A stretch of 64,000 nt of DNA from Pantoea sp. SOD02. Lineage in GTDB: Bacteria; Pseudomonadota; Gammaproteobacteria; Enterobacterales; Enterobacteriaceae. A model generated the notes under the pieces. The model did not search any database and was not told the origin of the DNA. It saw only the letters and a program-made list of their open reading frames with translations. Below are positions 7,759-15,282 of the stretch, in pieces. The DNA lies in NCBI RefSeq assembly GCF_024707505.1, contig NZ_CP102604.1, positions 2,542,001 to 2,606,000 on the forward strand, written 5' to 3'. A program made the translations under genes and the position numbers. How positions within the stretch are numbered: position 1 is the first letter of the stretch; every line of letters begins with the position of its first letter.

Positions 7759-8606
7759 GCTCCCTCCTTCGCCAGCGTCAACGGACGCATCTGCTGCAGG
7801 CTATCGATAAACAGGTTCGCGCCAATGGTCAGGCTGGCGATAGCCACCGCCGGCATCAGTACCGCTGGCGAACCGTTGAACAAGCCCTGAATGTTTTCAC
7901 GCACCAGCGTGCCCCAATCGGCATACGGCGGTTGCACGCCAAGGCCAAGGAAACTCAAGCCGCTCAGTAGCAGCACGATATAAACAAAGCGCAGGCCGAA
8001 GTCAGTGAGCATCGGATGCACCATGTTTGGCAGGATGTCGTGGATCGCCACGTACCAGCGGCTTTCCCCGCGCAGACGCGAGGCACGCACGTAATCCATA
8101 TTGCGCAGGCTGCTGGCCATGGCGAAGGCGATACGGAACGCGCCCGGCCAGTAAGTGAAGATGGCGGTGAGAATCAGCATCGGCAGCGAAGAACCGAACA
8201 CCGCGACAATCATCAGCGACAACACTTTGCCCGGTAGCACCAGCAGCGCATCGTTCACACGTCCCAGCACCTCTTCCAGCCAGCGACCGGCGACAGCCGC
8301 CAGCAGCGCCAGCAAGGTGCCGATGATGCTGGCGCACAGCGCGGCGGTGAGCGCCAGGCCAATGGAGAATTTCGCGCCGTAGAGAATGCGGCTGAGGATG
8401 TCGCGCCCCAGATAATCGGTGCCGAGCAAGTTGGCAGACGTCATGCCACCGAGCATCGGCCCGCCGCCAATGTCTTCGACGTTATGCGGCGCCAGCTGGT
8501 TACCAAACAGCGCCATCAGCAGCCAAAACAGCGAGATCAGCAGTCCGATGCGGCCCGAAAGCGACAGCGACTGAAACAGACGTACAGGCAGCAGTAACGT
8601 ATTCAT
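7755..8606 (-). CDS. ABC importer inner-membrane permease, DppC-like
   Basis: About 283 residues, with an N-terminal transmembrane helix, an OppC-N-type segment and the binding-protein-dependent transport fold; the coupling-helix (EAA) region is RASRLRGESRWYVAIHDILP. The start at 8606 has GGAGAAG upstream and overlaps the stop of the other permease (TGATG); a start four codons earlier is possible but less well placed. Forms the heterodimeric channel with the DppB-like subunit. Confidence 0.9.
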   Translation of the reverse strand: MNTLLLPVRLFQSLSLSGRIGLLISLFWLLMALFGNQLAPHNVEDIGGGPMLGGMTSANLLGTDYLGRDILSRILYGAKFSIGLALTAALCASIIGTLLALLAAVAGRWLEEVLGRVNDALLVLPGKVLSLMIVAVFGSSLPMLILTAIFTYWPGAFRIAFAMASSLRNMDYVRASRLRGESRWYVAIHDILPNMVHPMLTDFGLRFVYIVLLLSGLSFLGLGVQPPYADWGTLVRENIQGLFNGSPAVLMPAVAIASLTIGANLFIDSLQQMRPLTLAKEGA

Positions 8607-9559
8607 CAGCTTCTCCATTTCGGGTTAAAGGCGATGGTGAGGATATCGGCCGCCAGCAGCAGCACCAGATAGCAGGCGGCGAACAGCATGACGCACAGCT
8701 GTACCACCGGCAGATCGCGGTTGCTCACCGCATCCACCAGCGCACTCGCCAGACCAGGATAGCTGAAGATCGATTCGATGATGATCACGCCACCAAACAG
8801 ATACGACAGGCTGAGCGAGATGGCGTTAGCAATCGGCCCGACTGCATTCGGCAGCGCGTGGCGCAGCACCGCACGCAGCGGCGAAACGCCTTTCAGCAGC
8901 GCCATCTCCAGATAGGGGCTGTCGAGCTGGTTGATGATGGCGGAGCGCGTCATGCGCGCCATCTGCGCCACCAGCACGCAGCACAGGGTTAACACCGGCA
9001 GCGCGTAGGCTTTGAGGTAGCTGATGACGTCCATGTCCGGGCTGCCGAACGACATCGCCGACACCCAATGCAGTTTCACCGCGAAGATCAGCACTGCCAC
9101 CGTGGCCACCAGAAACTCCGGCACCGCGACGGTTGCCATGGTGCTGATCACCAGAAAACGGTCCAGCGCCGAGCCGCGATTCATCGCCGCCACGATGCCG
9201 ATAATCAGCGCCAGCGGCACGCAGATCACCGTGGTGATGCCGGCTAACTCCAGCGTGGCGGGAATGCGCTGTTCCACCAGCTGCAACACCGGCAGATGGC
9301 TGGCGAACGAGGTGCCAAAATCACCCTGCAACATGCCGGTGAGCCATGTGAAGTAGCGCACCAGTAGCGGCTGATCGAGTCCCAACTGCTGGCGCAACGC
9401 CGCCACCGTTTCCGGCGTGGCGTTTTGCCCGAGAATCATCTGCGCCGCGTCGCCGGGCAGCAGGCTGGTGATAAAGAACACCACCGCCGAGACGATAAGC
9501 AAGGTCAGGATGCCTGCGCCTGCGCGCCGGGCAATCAGGAACAACATGTATCGGTTCAT
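8606..9559 (-). CDS. ABC importer inner-membrane permease, DppB-like
   Basis: 317 residues with six predicted membrane segments, the N-terminal hallmark SAVVFFITSLLPGD, and the QLGLDQPLLVRYFTWL segment typical of DppB/OppB proteins. AGGAG precedes the ATG. Pairs with the DppC-like subunit with which it overlaps. Confidence 0.9.
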   Translation of the reverse strand: MNRYMLFLIARRAGAGILTLLIVSAVVFFITSLLPGDAAQMILGQNATPETVAALRQQLGLDQPLLVRYFTWLTGMLQGDFGTSFASHLPVLQLVEQRIPATLELAGITTVICVPLALIIGIVAAMNRGSALDRFLVISTMATVAVPEFLVATVAVLIFAVKLHWVSAMSFGSPDMDVISYLKAYALPVLTLCCVLVAQMARMTRSAIINQLDSPYLEMALLKGVSPLRAVLRHALPNAVGPIANAISLSLSYLFGGVIIIESIFSYPGLASALVDAVSNRDLPVVQLCVMLFAACYLVLLLAADILTIAFNPKWRS

Positions 9560-9591
9560 CGGCGATCTCCTGTTACAGAAAATTCAATAAC

Positions 9592-9680
9592 CGCACATTC
9601 CGTAGCGGCGCGATTTATCGCGCTCTGTTGAAGTTAAAGGTCAACATAGCGCAATAAATTGCGCCGCTACGATAAGTGCA
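9592..9680. repeat. Imperfect inverted-repeat element, GCGCGATTAATCGCGC family, copy 2
   Basis: The left end CCGCACATTCCGTAGCGGCGC is identical to the copy at 644; the right end (GCGCAATAAATTGCGCCG onward) is the inverted partner. It fills the gap between the substrate-binding protein and permease genes. Confidence 0.7.
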
Positions 9681-9690
9681 CGTTGCGGAA

Positions 9691-11295
9691 TCAGGCATTC
9701 AGCCAGGCGAATTCATGGAAGCGATAACCCATCATCATGCCGCTTGGCCAGGCTTCTACGCCGCCCACTTTCTTGCTGTAACCGTCGGTGGAGCTGATAA
9801 AGGTTGGGATGATGGTGCCGCAGTGATCGTAAATCAGCTTCTGCATGTCACCGTACATCTGTTTGCGTTTGGTCTGCTCGCGCTCACCGCGCGCCGCCAC
9901 CACCAGCTGGTCAAACTGCTCATTCTTCCAGCCCGATTCGTTGTTGGACGCGGTGGAGAGATAGAACTGCGAGAACAGCATATCCAGCGTCGGGCGCGGG
10001 TTGATTGAGCCGTAGCCGACCGGATCTTTGGTCCAGTGCGTTGACCAGTAACCGTCATACGGCACGCGACGCACTTTGATGTTCAGACCGGTGCTGCGCG
10101 ATACCTGCTGGATCAGCTGGCCGCCCTCTACCGAGCCTTCAATGTTTGGCGTGGTGATGATCTCCACCGTCGCGCCTTTCATACCGGCTTTCTCGATGTG
10201 GAACTTGGCTTTCTCGGCATCCAGCGGACGCGGTTTGAGATCGGCGTTATACAGCGGATGCCACGGCGGTACCGGCGTATCGTTACTGACGTCGCCGTAA
10301 CCCTGCAGCACGGTTTTCACCAGGATGTCGCGCGGCTGCAGATACTTCATCGCCAGCACGAAATCTTCGTTGCTGCCCGGCTTCACGTCGGTGCGAATAA
10401 TCAGGTTGGTGTACATGCCGGATTTGCTCTCCAGCACGCCGAAATCCGAGGTGGCTTTGATGCGGTTGCAGTCGGCGGCGCTCAGGGTGGAGACGATGTG
10501 CAGATCGCCCGACATCAGCGCATTGACGCGCGCCGCTTGGTCGGTGACGCCCAGCAACTCGACTTCATCCAGATGCGGCAGGCCCGGCTTGAAGTAGTTC
10601 GGGTTTTTCACGCCGACCGAACGCACGCCCGGCGTGAACTCTTTCAGTTTGAACGGGCCAGTGCCGATGCCTTTGCTGAAGTCTTTGGTGCCGTCCTGCA
10701 CGATCAGGAACGGCGCGCTGGCCAGCATAAATGGTACGTCGAAGTTGGCCTGCGCCAGTTCCAGCGTCACTTCGTTGTCGTTCACAGCAGTGAAGGTTTT
10801 GAACTGATCGGCCAGCTTGAAGGCGTTGGACGCTACCGCCGGATCTTTGTGGCGGCTCAGCGAGTAGATGACATCTTTGGCGGTCAGCGGTTTGCCGTCG
10901 TGGAAGGTGACGCCTTTGCGCAGTTTGATCTGCCAGGTAATGCCGTCGCTGGAGTCGATGGATTCCGCCAGCGCCGGTTGCACCGCGAGGCTTTTATCCA
11001 GCTCGGTGAGGCCGCTGTAGACCATGAATTGACGGGTGTAATCGCCGCTGTTGTTGCCTTTGGCCGGATCGAGTGTGTCGGTGGCGGAGGCGTTAGACAT
11101 GGCGGCGCGCAGTTTGCCACCTTTCACTGGGGTGGTTGCCGCAAAACTCATCTGCGGGAAAGCGATTAAACCGCTGCTCATCACGGCACCGGCAGACAAC
11201 AACTTCATCAGGCCACGGCGCGACATCGACCCTTCGGTCAACATGCGGGTTAAGGCCGGATTTACAGCGTCAGACTCTTTATCGAATTTACTCAT
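9691..11295 (-). CDS. Tat-exported family 5 substrate-binding protein of the ABC importer
   Basis: About 534 residues, the usual size for peptide/opine/nickel-binding proteins (SBP family 5). The N-terminus carries a twin-arginine motif (SRRGLMKLL) followed by a hydrophobic stretch and a cleavage region ending SFA-A, so export is probably by the Tat route in a folded state. Conserved elements include LRKGVTFHDGKPLTAKDV and the GTGPFKL segment. ATG at 11295 has GAGGG seven bases upstream; a GTG two codons earlier is also in frame. It is followed by both permeases and the ATPase. The ligand is not predictable, but the neighbouring M20 amidohydrolase and amine oxidase suggest an acylated amine, opine or small peptide. 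Confidence 0.9.
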   Translation of the reverse strand: MSKFDKESDAVNPALTRMLTEGSMSRRGLMKLLSAGAVMSSGLIAFPQMSFAATTPVKGGKLRAAMSNASATDTLDPAKGNNSGDYTRQFMVYSGLTELDKSLAVQPALAESIDSSDGITWQIKLRKGVTFHDGKPLTAKDVIYSLSRHKDPAVASNAFKLADQFKTFTAVNDNEVTLELAQANFDVPFMLASAPFLIVQDGTKDFSKGIGTGPFKLKEFTPGVRSVGVKNPNYFKPGLPHLDEVELLGVTDQAARVNALMSGDLHIVSTLSAADCNRIKATSDFGVLESKSGMYTNLIIRTDVKPGSNEDFVLAMKYLQPRDILVKTVLQGYGDVSNDTPVPPWHPLYNADLKPRPLDAEKAKFHIEKAGMKGATVEIITTPNIEGSVEGGQLIQQVSRSTGLNIKVRRVPYDGYWSTHWTKDPVGYGSINPRPTLDMLFSQFYLSTASNNESGWKNEQFDQLVVAARGEREQTKRKQMYGDMQKLIYDHCGTIIPTFISSTDGYSKKVGGVEAWPSGMMMGYRFHEFAWLNA

Positions 11296-11347
11296 CTGCA
11301 CACCCTCAATATGAATTGTTGTTGATTTCGTTGTTCGTCTTTTAGGC

Positions 11348-11413
11348 GGTCGCCATAAATGGCGACCCTACGGCGAGAATGCGGGTGTTGTAGGGTCGCC
11401 ATTTATGGCGACC
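11348..11413. repeat. Inverted pair of the GGTCGCC-palindrome repeat
   Basis: Copies at 11348-11371 and 11390-11413 in opposite orientation, separated by 18 bp, in the gap between the oxidoreductase and the binding-protein gene. Confidence 0.9.
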
Positions 11414-11440
11414 GTTTCGATAACCGCACGATCCAGGTTT

Positions 11441-12718
11441 TCACGACAACCGATCCTTGGCTTTGTAATACAAACCCGCCAGGGGCAAAAACCACGGTTT
11501 CCCGTGGTAACCGGGCAGCGCAGGCCAGGTGTCGCGCTGCCAGGGATTTTCGTTGCGTTTCTCCGCCAGCAGATCGGCCATCACGCGGCCCATCCACACC
11601 GACATCTGCGTACCGTGGCCGCTGTAGCCCATTGAATAAAACACGCCATCCTGTTCACCAGCGTGCGGCAAGCGGTCGGCGGTCATATCCACCATGCCGC
11701 CCCAGCAGTAATCGATACGCGACTTGCCCAGCTGCGGGAACAGCGCGGTCATTGCCGCACGCAGTACGTCGCCGCTGCGTGTGTCCGACGTCGGATTGCT
11801 CACCGCAAAGCGCGCGCGGCCACCAAACACCAATCGACGATCCGACGTGGTACGGAAGTAGTTGCCGATATTCAGTGAGGTTACGTAAGTGCGGTCTTGC
11901 GGCAGCACCTGATTGATCAGTTCGTCACCAAGCGGTTCCGTCACCACAATAAAGCTGCCGACCGGCACGATGCGGCGCTGGAACCACGGGAAAGGCCCTT
12001 CATTGGAGACGCCGGTTGCCATCATCACTTTGTCGGCGATGATCTCGCCCTGCGCGGTGCTGACGCGGTGACGATAGCCGTCGAGGCGCGTTAAGCCGGT
12101 CACCGCATGATGCGGGAAGATCTTCGCCCCGCTACGCGCCGCCGCTTCCGCCAGCCCGATACCAAACTTGCCCATATGCATTTGGCCGCCGCGCTTCTGC
12201 AGCAGACCACCGTGAAAGGCATCGCTGCCCACTTCACGGCGAATCTCATCTTTACTAATCAGCTCGATTTCAGGATCAACGGTGTCGCGCATCAACTGCC
12301 ACGCGCTGCGCAGGCCGGGAAAATGCGAGGCTTTGCTGGCGAGTTTCAGCTTGCCGCACAAACGAAAATCGCAATCAATCTGCTCTTCACGCACCAGCTG
12401 TTCGACATAGCTCACCGCATCGTCATAGGCGCGATAGAAGCGGCTGGCCTGCTCGATTCCCTGGCTCTCCACCAGCGAGGCAAAGTTCTGCGCCACGCCG
12501 GTATTGCAGTGTCCACCGTTACGCGCCGACGCCTGGCTCATTACCTCGCCGCTCTCCAGCAGCACCACGTTGATGCCGCTGCGCGCCAGGTTGAGCGCCG
12601 TCGAGACGCCGGTAAAGCCGCCGCCAATCACCACCACCTCAGCGGTACTCGGCAGTGCGCCAGTGGCTGCGCCGCTAAAGGTGGGTGCTGTGGCTTGCCA
12701 GAATGATTCGAGTTTCAT
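11441..12718 (-). CDS. FAD-dependent oxidoreductase of the DAO family, PuuB-like amine oxidase
   Basis: 425 residues. The dinucleotide-binding motif VVVIGGGFTGVSTALNLAR lies near residue 30 and is followed by the SARNGGH motif; the C-terminus has YSGHGTQMSVWMGR, as in gamma-glutamylputrescine oxidase. The family oxidises secondary or primary amines to imines, which hydrolyse to an aldehyde plus ammonia or an amine. It sits 14 bp after the HAD gene and two genes after an aldehyde dehydrogenase that could oxidise its product. It is distinct from the true puuB of this genome at 49018-50295, so this is a paralogue with presumably a different substrate. GGAGGCGGCG precedes the ATG. Confidence 0.85.
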   Translation of the reverse strand: MKLESFWQATAPTFSGAATGALPSTAEVVVIGGGFTGVSTALNLARSGINVVLLESGEVMSQASARNGGHCNTGVAQNFASLVESQGIEQASRFYRAYDDAVSYVEQLVREEQIDCDFRLCGKLKLASKASHFPGLRSAWQLMRDTVDPEIELISKDEIRREVGSDAFHGGLLQKRGGQMHMGKFGIGLAEAAARSGAKIFPHHAVTGLTRLDGYRHRVSTAQGEIIADKVMMATGVSNEGPFPWFQRRIVPVGSFIVVTEPLGDELINQVLPQDRTYVTSLNIGNYFRTTSDRRLVFGGRARFAVSNPTSDTRSGDVLRAAMTALFPQLGKSRIDYCWGGMVDMTADRLPHAGEQDGVFYSMGYSGHGTQMSVWMGRVMADLLAEKRNENPWQRDTWPALPGYHGKPWFLPLAGLYYKAKDRLS

Positions 12719-12732
12719 CGCCGCCTCCGGGC

Positions 12733-13401
12733 TTAGAGTCCAACCACAGCGGCCAGACCGCCGATATCGTTGATTTCGGTATATTGATACGCCGGATTAG
12801 CCGGATCGTGACCGCGATTGACCCATACCTTGTTTTTGATGCCCATGTCGTAACAGGTCATCAGGTCATAACGCAGGCTGGAGGAGACATGCAGAATCTC
12901 TTCCGGACCACAGTTCAGTTTGTCGAGCATGTACTCGAAGCCTTTCATCTGCGGCTTGTAGGCACCGACTTCTTCGGCGGTGATGGTCATATGAATCGGC
13001 GCGCCCAGACGCGGCACGTGATGCGGGATCAAATCGTTCATCGAGTTAGTGAGCAGCACCAGCGGGAACTCTTTGGCTACTTTGGCTAAACCGGCAGGCA
13101 CGTCAGGATGCGGACCCCACGTGGCGCAATCGGTGTAGATAAAGTCGCTGTCCGCCTGGCTCCACGCCACGCCCCACTTTTTGCAGGTGCGCTGAATGGC
13201 ATCGCTGACCACGTCGTAATACGGCTTCCACGCGCCAAGCACTTCGTCAAAACGGTAGCGGGCGAAATCGGTGGTGAACGCCAGCATCTCCTGTGCGGAT
13301 ACACGATCTTTGAAGCAACGTTCGGCTGCGCCTGCCATGTCAAAATTGATCAGGGTGCCGTAGCAATCAAAGGTGATGAATTTCGGTTTAAACAGTGCCA
13401 T
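12733..13401 (-). CDS. HAD-superfamily hydrolase, 'haloacid dehalogenase type II' family
   Basis: About 222 residues. HAD motif I is FDCYGTLINFD with the nucleophile Asp, motif II the LLTNS serine/threonine, motif III the lysine of AYKP, and motif IV the SSSLRYD region. In characterised L-2-haloacid dehalogenases the last motif reads SSNAWD with a functional Asn; that Asn is not evident here, so true dehalogenation is doubtful and a phosphatase-like or other hydrolytic role is possible. The start at 13401 (MALFKPK) has GAGG upstream; a longer frame to 13641 overlaps the aldehyde dehydrogenase and is not real. Co-transcribed with the aldehyde dehydrogenase and amine oxidase. Confidence 0.8.
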   Translation of the reverse strand: MALFKPKFITFDCYGTLINFDMAGAAERCFKDRVSAQEMLAFTTDFARYRFDEVLGAWKPYYDVVSDAIQRTCKKWGVAWSQADSDFIYTDCATWGPHPDVPAGLAKVAKEFPLVLLTNSMNDLIPHHVPRLGAPIHMTITAEEVGAYKPQMKGFEYMLDKLNCGPEEILHVSSSLRYDLMTCYDMGIKNKVWVNRGHDPANPAYQYTEINDIGGLAAVVGL

Positions 13402-13430
13402 GAAGCGACCTCGCGGTTGAGAACACAAAA

Positions 13431-14900
13431 TTAGAAATCGATTAACACGCTTTTCTGGCGCTGACAGGCCTGGAATGCCTGACGTCCCAGATCCTTGCCA
13501 ATGCCCGAGCCGAGGAAGCCGCCGGTCGGGATAATGAAATCGCCGGAGCGGCCATAGCGATTGACCCACACGGTGCCGGATTCCAGCGCGCGCACCGCAC
13601 GCAGCGCACGCGGCAGACTCAGCGTATGCACGCCGGCGCACAGGCCGTAGGTTTCGTGTGCCGCCAGCGCCAGCCCTTCTTCCTCATCATCAAACTGTTG
13701 CACGGTGAGCACCGGACCAAAAATTTCCTGCTGCACCGCCGGATTATCGTGGGCAACGCCGCACAGCAGCGTTGGCTGCCAGAACCAGCCTTCTGCGGTG
13801 TCGGCAAAGCGTTCGCCGCCCACCAGCACTTCCGCGCCCTGCGCTTTGGCATCGGCGATTACTGACGCCACTTTGTTGCCCTGACGTTCATCGATCAGCG
13901 GCGCATAGCGGCTGCTCTCCTGCCAGGTCACGCCCGGACGCGGCTGCTGACAGAGCGCGACCAATCTCTCCAGCAACGGCTGCGCAATGCCGCGCTGCAC
14001 AATCAAACGGGTTCCGGCGACACACGCCTGGCCGCCGTTGGCGGTGAAGCCGCGCAGAATACGCTGCGCTAATACATCGATATCACCGGCATCGTCGAAC
14101 ACCAGCTGCGGACTTTTACCGCCCAGCTCCAGCGTGACCGGTTTCATGCCGTGCTGCGCGATGTCGCCCATGATGCGAGCGCCGGTAAGCGTGGAACCGG
14201 TAAAGGAGACTTTGCGCACCAGCGGATGGGTGACCAGCGCGTTGCCAGTCACCGCGCCGCAGCCCTGCACGATATTCAGTACGCCCGCCGGTAAACCGGC
14301 CTGCACCGCCAGTTCGGCCATGCGCACGGTGGAGAACGGCGTCAGCTCAGAGGGTTTCAGCACCACAGCATTTCCTGCCGCCAGCGCCGGACCGCACTTC
14401 CACGACGCCATCGACAGCGGGAAATTCCACGGCGTAATTGCACCGATCACGCCGTATGGCTCAGCAATCAGCATGCCGAGGCTGCTTTCCTGGGTGGGGA
14501 ATAGGTCGCCGCTGTATTTGTCGGCGCACTCGGCGTAGAAGCGAATGGCTTCGGCGGTGAAGGGAATTTCGTGCTGCATTACGTCGCTGATTGGGCGCGT
14601 GGAGCCGAGCGATTCGAGTTGCGCCAGTAACGGATCGTTCTCAATCAGATCAGCCCAGCGACGCATGATTTTGCCGCGCTCACGCGGCGCACAGCTGCGC
14701 CAGCCGCTGGTTTTCAGCGCCTGGTGCGCGGTGGTGACGGCGCGATCAACATCTTCAATCGTGGCTTCGCTGAGTTCGGCATAGACTTTGCCATCAGACG
14801 GACGTTTAACGGCAAAACGCGCGCCCGCCGTTTTAAGATGTTGCCCGCCAATATAATGACCAGCAGGAAGTAAAACTTTTTCAGGGTCGAAACTTAACAT
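13431..14900 (-). CDS. NAD(P)-dependent aldehyde dehydrogenase, first gene of the catabolic locus
   Basis: 489 residues, standard ALDH length. The catalytic Cys is in GGQACVAGTR, the general-base Glu in LELGGKSPQ, and the cofactor region in PWNFPLSMASWKCGPALAAGN (positions ~150-170) and FTGSTLTGA. It most probably oxidises the aldehyde made by the adjacent FAD amine oxidase to a carboxylic acid. The ATG at 14900 follows AAGGA; a longer frame to 14960 runs into the promoter leader. It is the first gene behind the sigma-54 promoter at 14985-15000. Confidence 0.88.
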   Translation of the reverse strand: MLSFDPEKVLLPAGHYIGGQHLKTAGARFAVKRPSDGKVYAELSEATIEDVDRAVTTAHQALKTSGWRSCAPRERGKIMRRWADLIENDPLLAQLESLGSTRPISDVMQHEIPFTAEAIRFYAECADKYSGDLFPTQESSLGMLIAEPYGVIGAITPWNFPLSMASWKCGPALAAGNAVVLKPSELTPFSTVRMAELAVQAGLPAGVLNIVQGCGAVTGNALVTHPLVRKVSFTGSTLTGARIMGDIAQHGMKPVTLELGGKSPQLVFDDAGDIDVLAQRILRGFTANGGQACVAGTRLIVQRGIAQPLLERLVALCQQPRPGVTWQESSRYAPLIDERQGNKVASVIADAKAQGAEVLVGGERFADTAEGWFWQPTLLCGVAHDNPAVQQEIFGPVLTVQQFDDEEEGLALAAHETYGLCAGVHTLSLPRALRAVRALESGTVWVNRYGRSGDFIIPTGGFLGSGIGKDLGRQAFQACQRQKSVLIDF

Positions 14901-14984
14901 GGAAAATTCCTTATTTGTTACACCCATCACAGACGCGCTAATTAACGATTTGCACTGCATTTTTCTGTCACGCTAATAAGCTAA

Positions 14985-15000
14985 TGCAGAAAGTATGCCA
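14985..15000 (-). promoter_or_regulatory. Sigma-54 promoter of the amine-catabolism locus
   Basis: On the minus strand the sequence is TGGCATACTTTCTGCA. It has the invariant GG and GC exactly 10 bases apart and matches most of the TGGCACG-N4-TTGCA consensus. The expected start point near 14974 leaves a leader of about 73 nt before the aldehyde dehydrogenase ATG. A-tracts at about 15009-15019, 15025-15030 and 15037-15043, spaced near one helical turn, lie between it and the upstream activator sites and could bend the DNA. Confidence 0.7.
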
Positions 15001-15119
15001 GCCCAGTGAAAAATAAAAATGCGTAAAAAACAGCGCAAAAAAATTTTCTGCCGTATTGGTGAGCGAAATTTTGCGGAATTGCCGAAGGAATAAACAGATG
15101 ATTTACTTCACAAAATATG

Positions 15120-15167
15120 TGCGTCGCGACGGTGCAATGCGCATGAAACTTGCACTAAAACGGGGAT
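15120..15167. promoter_or_regulatory. Two candidate NtrC (NRI) binding sites
   Basis: Compared with the NtrC consensus TGCAC-N7-GTGCA: site 1 at 15120-15136 reads TGCGTCGCGACGGTGCA; site 2 at 15151-15167 reads TGCACTAAAACGGGGAT, with an intact left half. Their centres are 31 bp apart (about three helical turns, same face) and lie about 154 and 185 bp upstream of the inferred start, the geometry of classical NtrC enhancers. Confidence 0.55.
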
Positions 15168-15199
15168 GGGCGACAAAGTATGACGCGACGCACAAAATA

Positions 15200-15234
15200 A
15201 ACAGCGCCGCGAACCTGGGGGTTGCGGCGCTGTT
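15200..15234. terminator. Bidirectional Rho-independent terminator
   Basis: An 11-bp perfect stem (AACAGCGCCGC / GCGGCGCTGTT) with a 13-nt loop is followed by TTTT on the plus strand and by TTTATTTT-like sequence on the minus strand. On the minus strand it ends the semialdehyde dehydrogenase transcript and insulates the sigma-54 control region. Confidence 0.8.
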
Positions 15235-15240
15235 TTAGGT

Positions 15241-15264
15241 GGTCACCATTAATGGCGACCCTAC
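15241..15264. repeat. Single GGTCGCC-palindrome repeat
   Basis: GGTCACCATTAATGGCGACC plus CTAC. The one arm change leaves a G-T wobble on the opposite strand rather than a full mismatch. Confidence 0.85.
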
Positions 15265-15282
15265 GAATATTGTGATGGTTAT

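Noticed and set aside
1527..14900. Ectoine-degradation (doe) cluster
   Set aside because: A class III aminotransferase, ALDH and Lrp regulator fit, but no ectoine hydrolase (M24-like DoeA) or DoeB-type deacetylase is present, and the importer is of peptide/opine type.
15056..15238. 60-codon plus-strand ORF
   Set aside because: It spans the NtrC-like sites and the terminator hairpin, with no ribosome-binding site; better explained as regulatory DNA.
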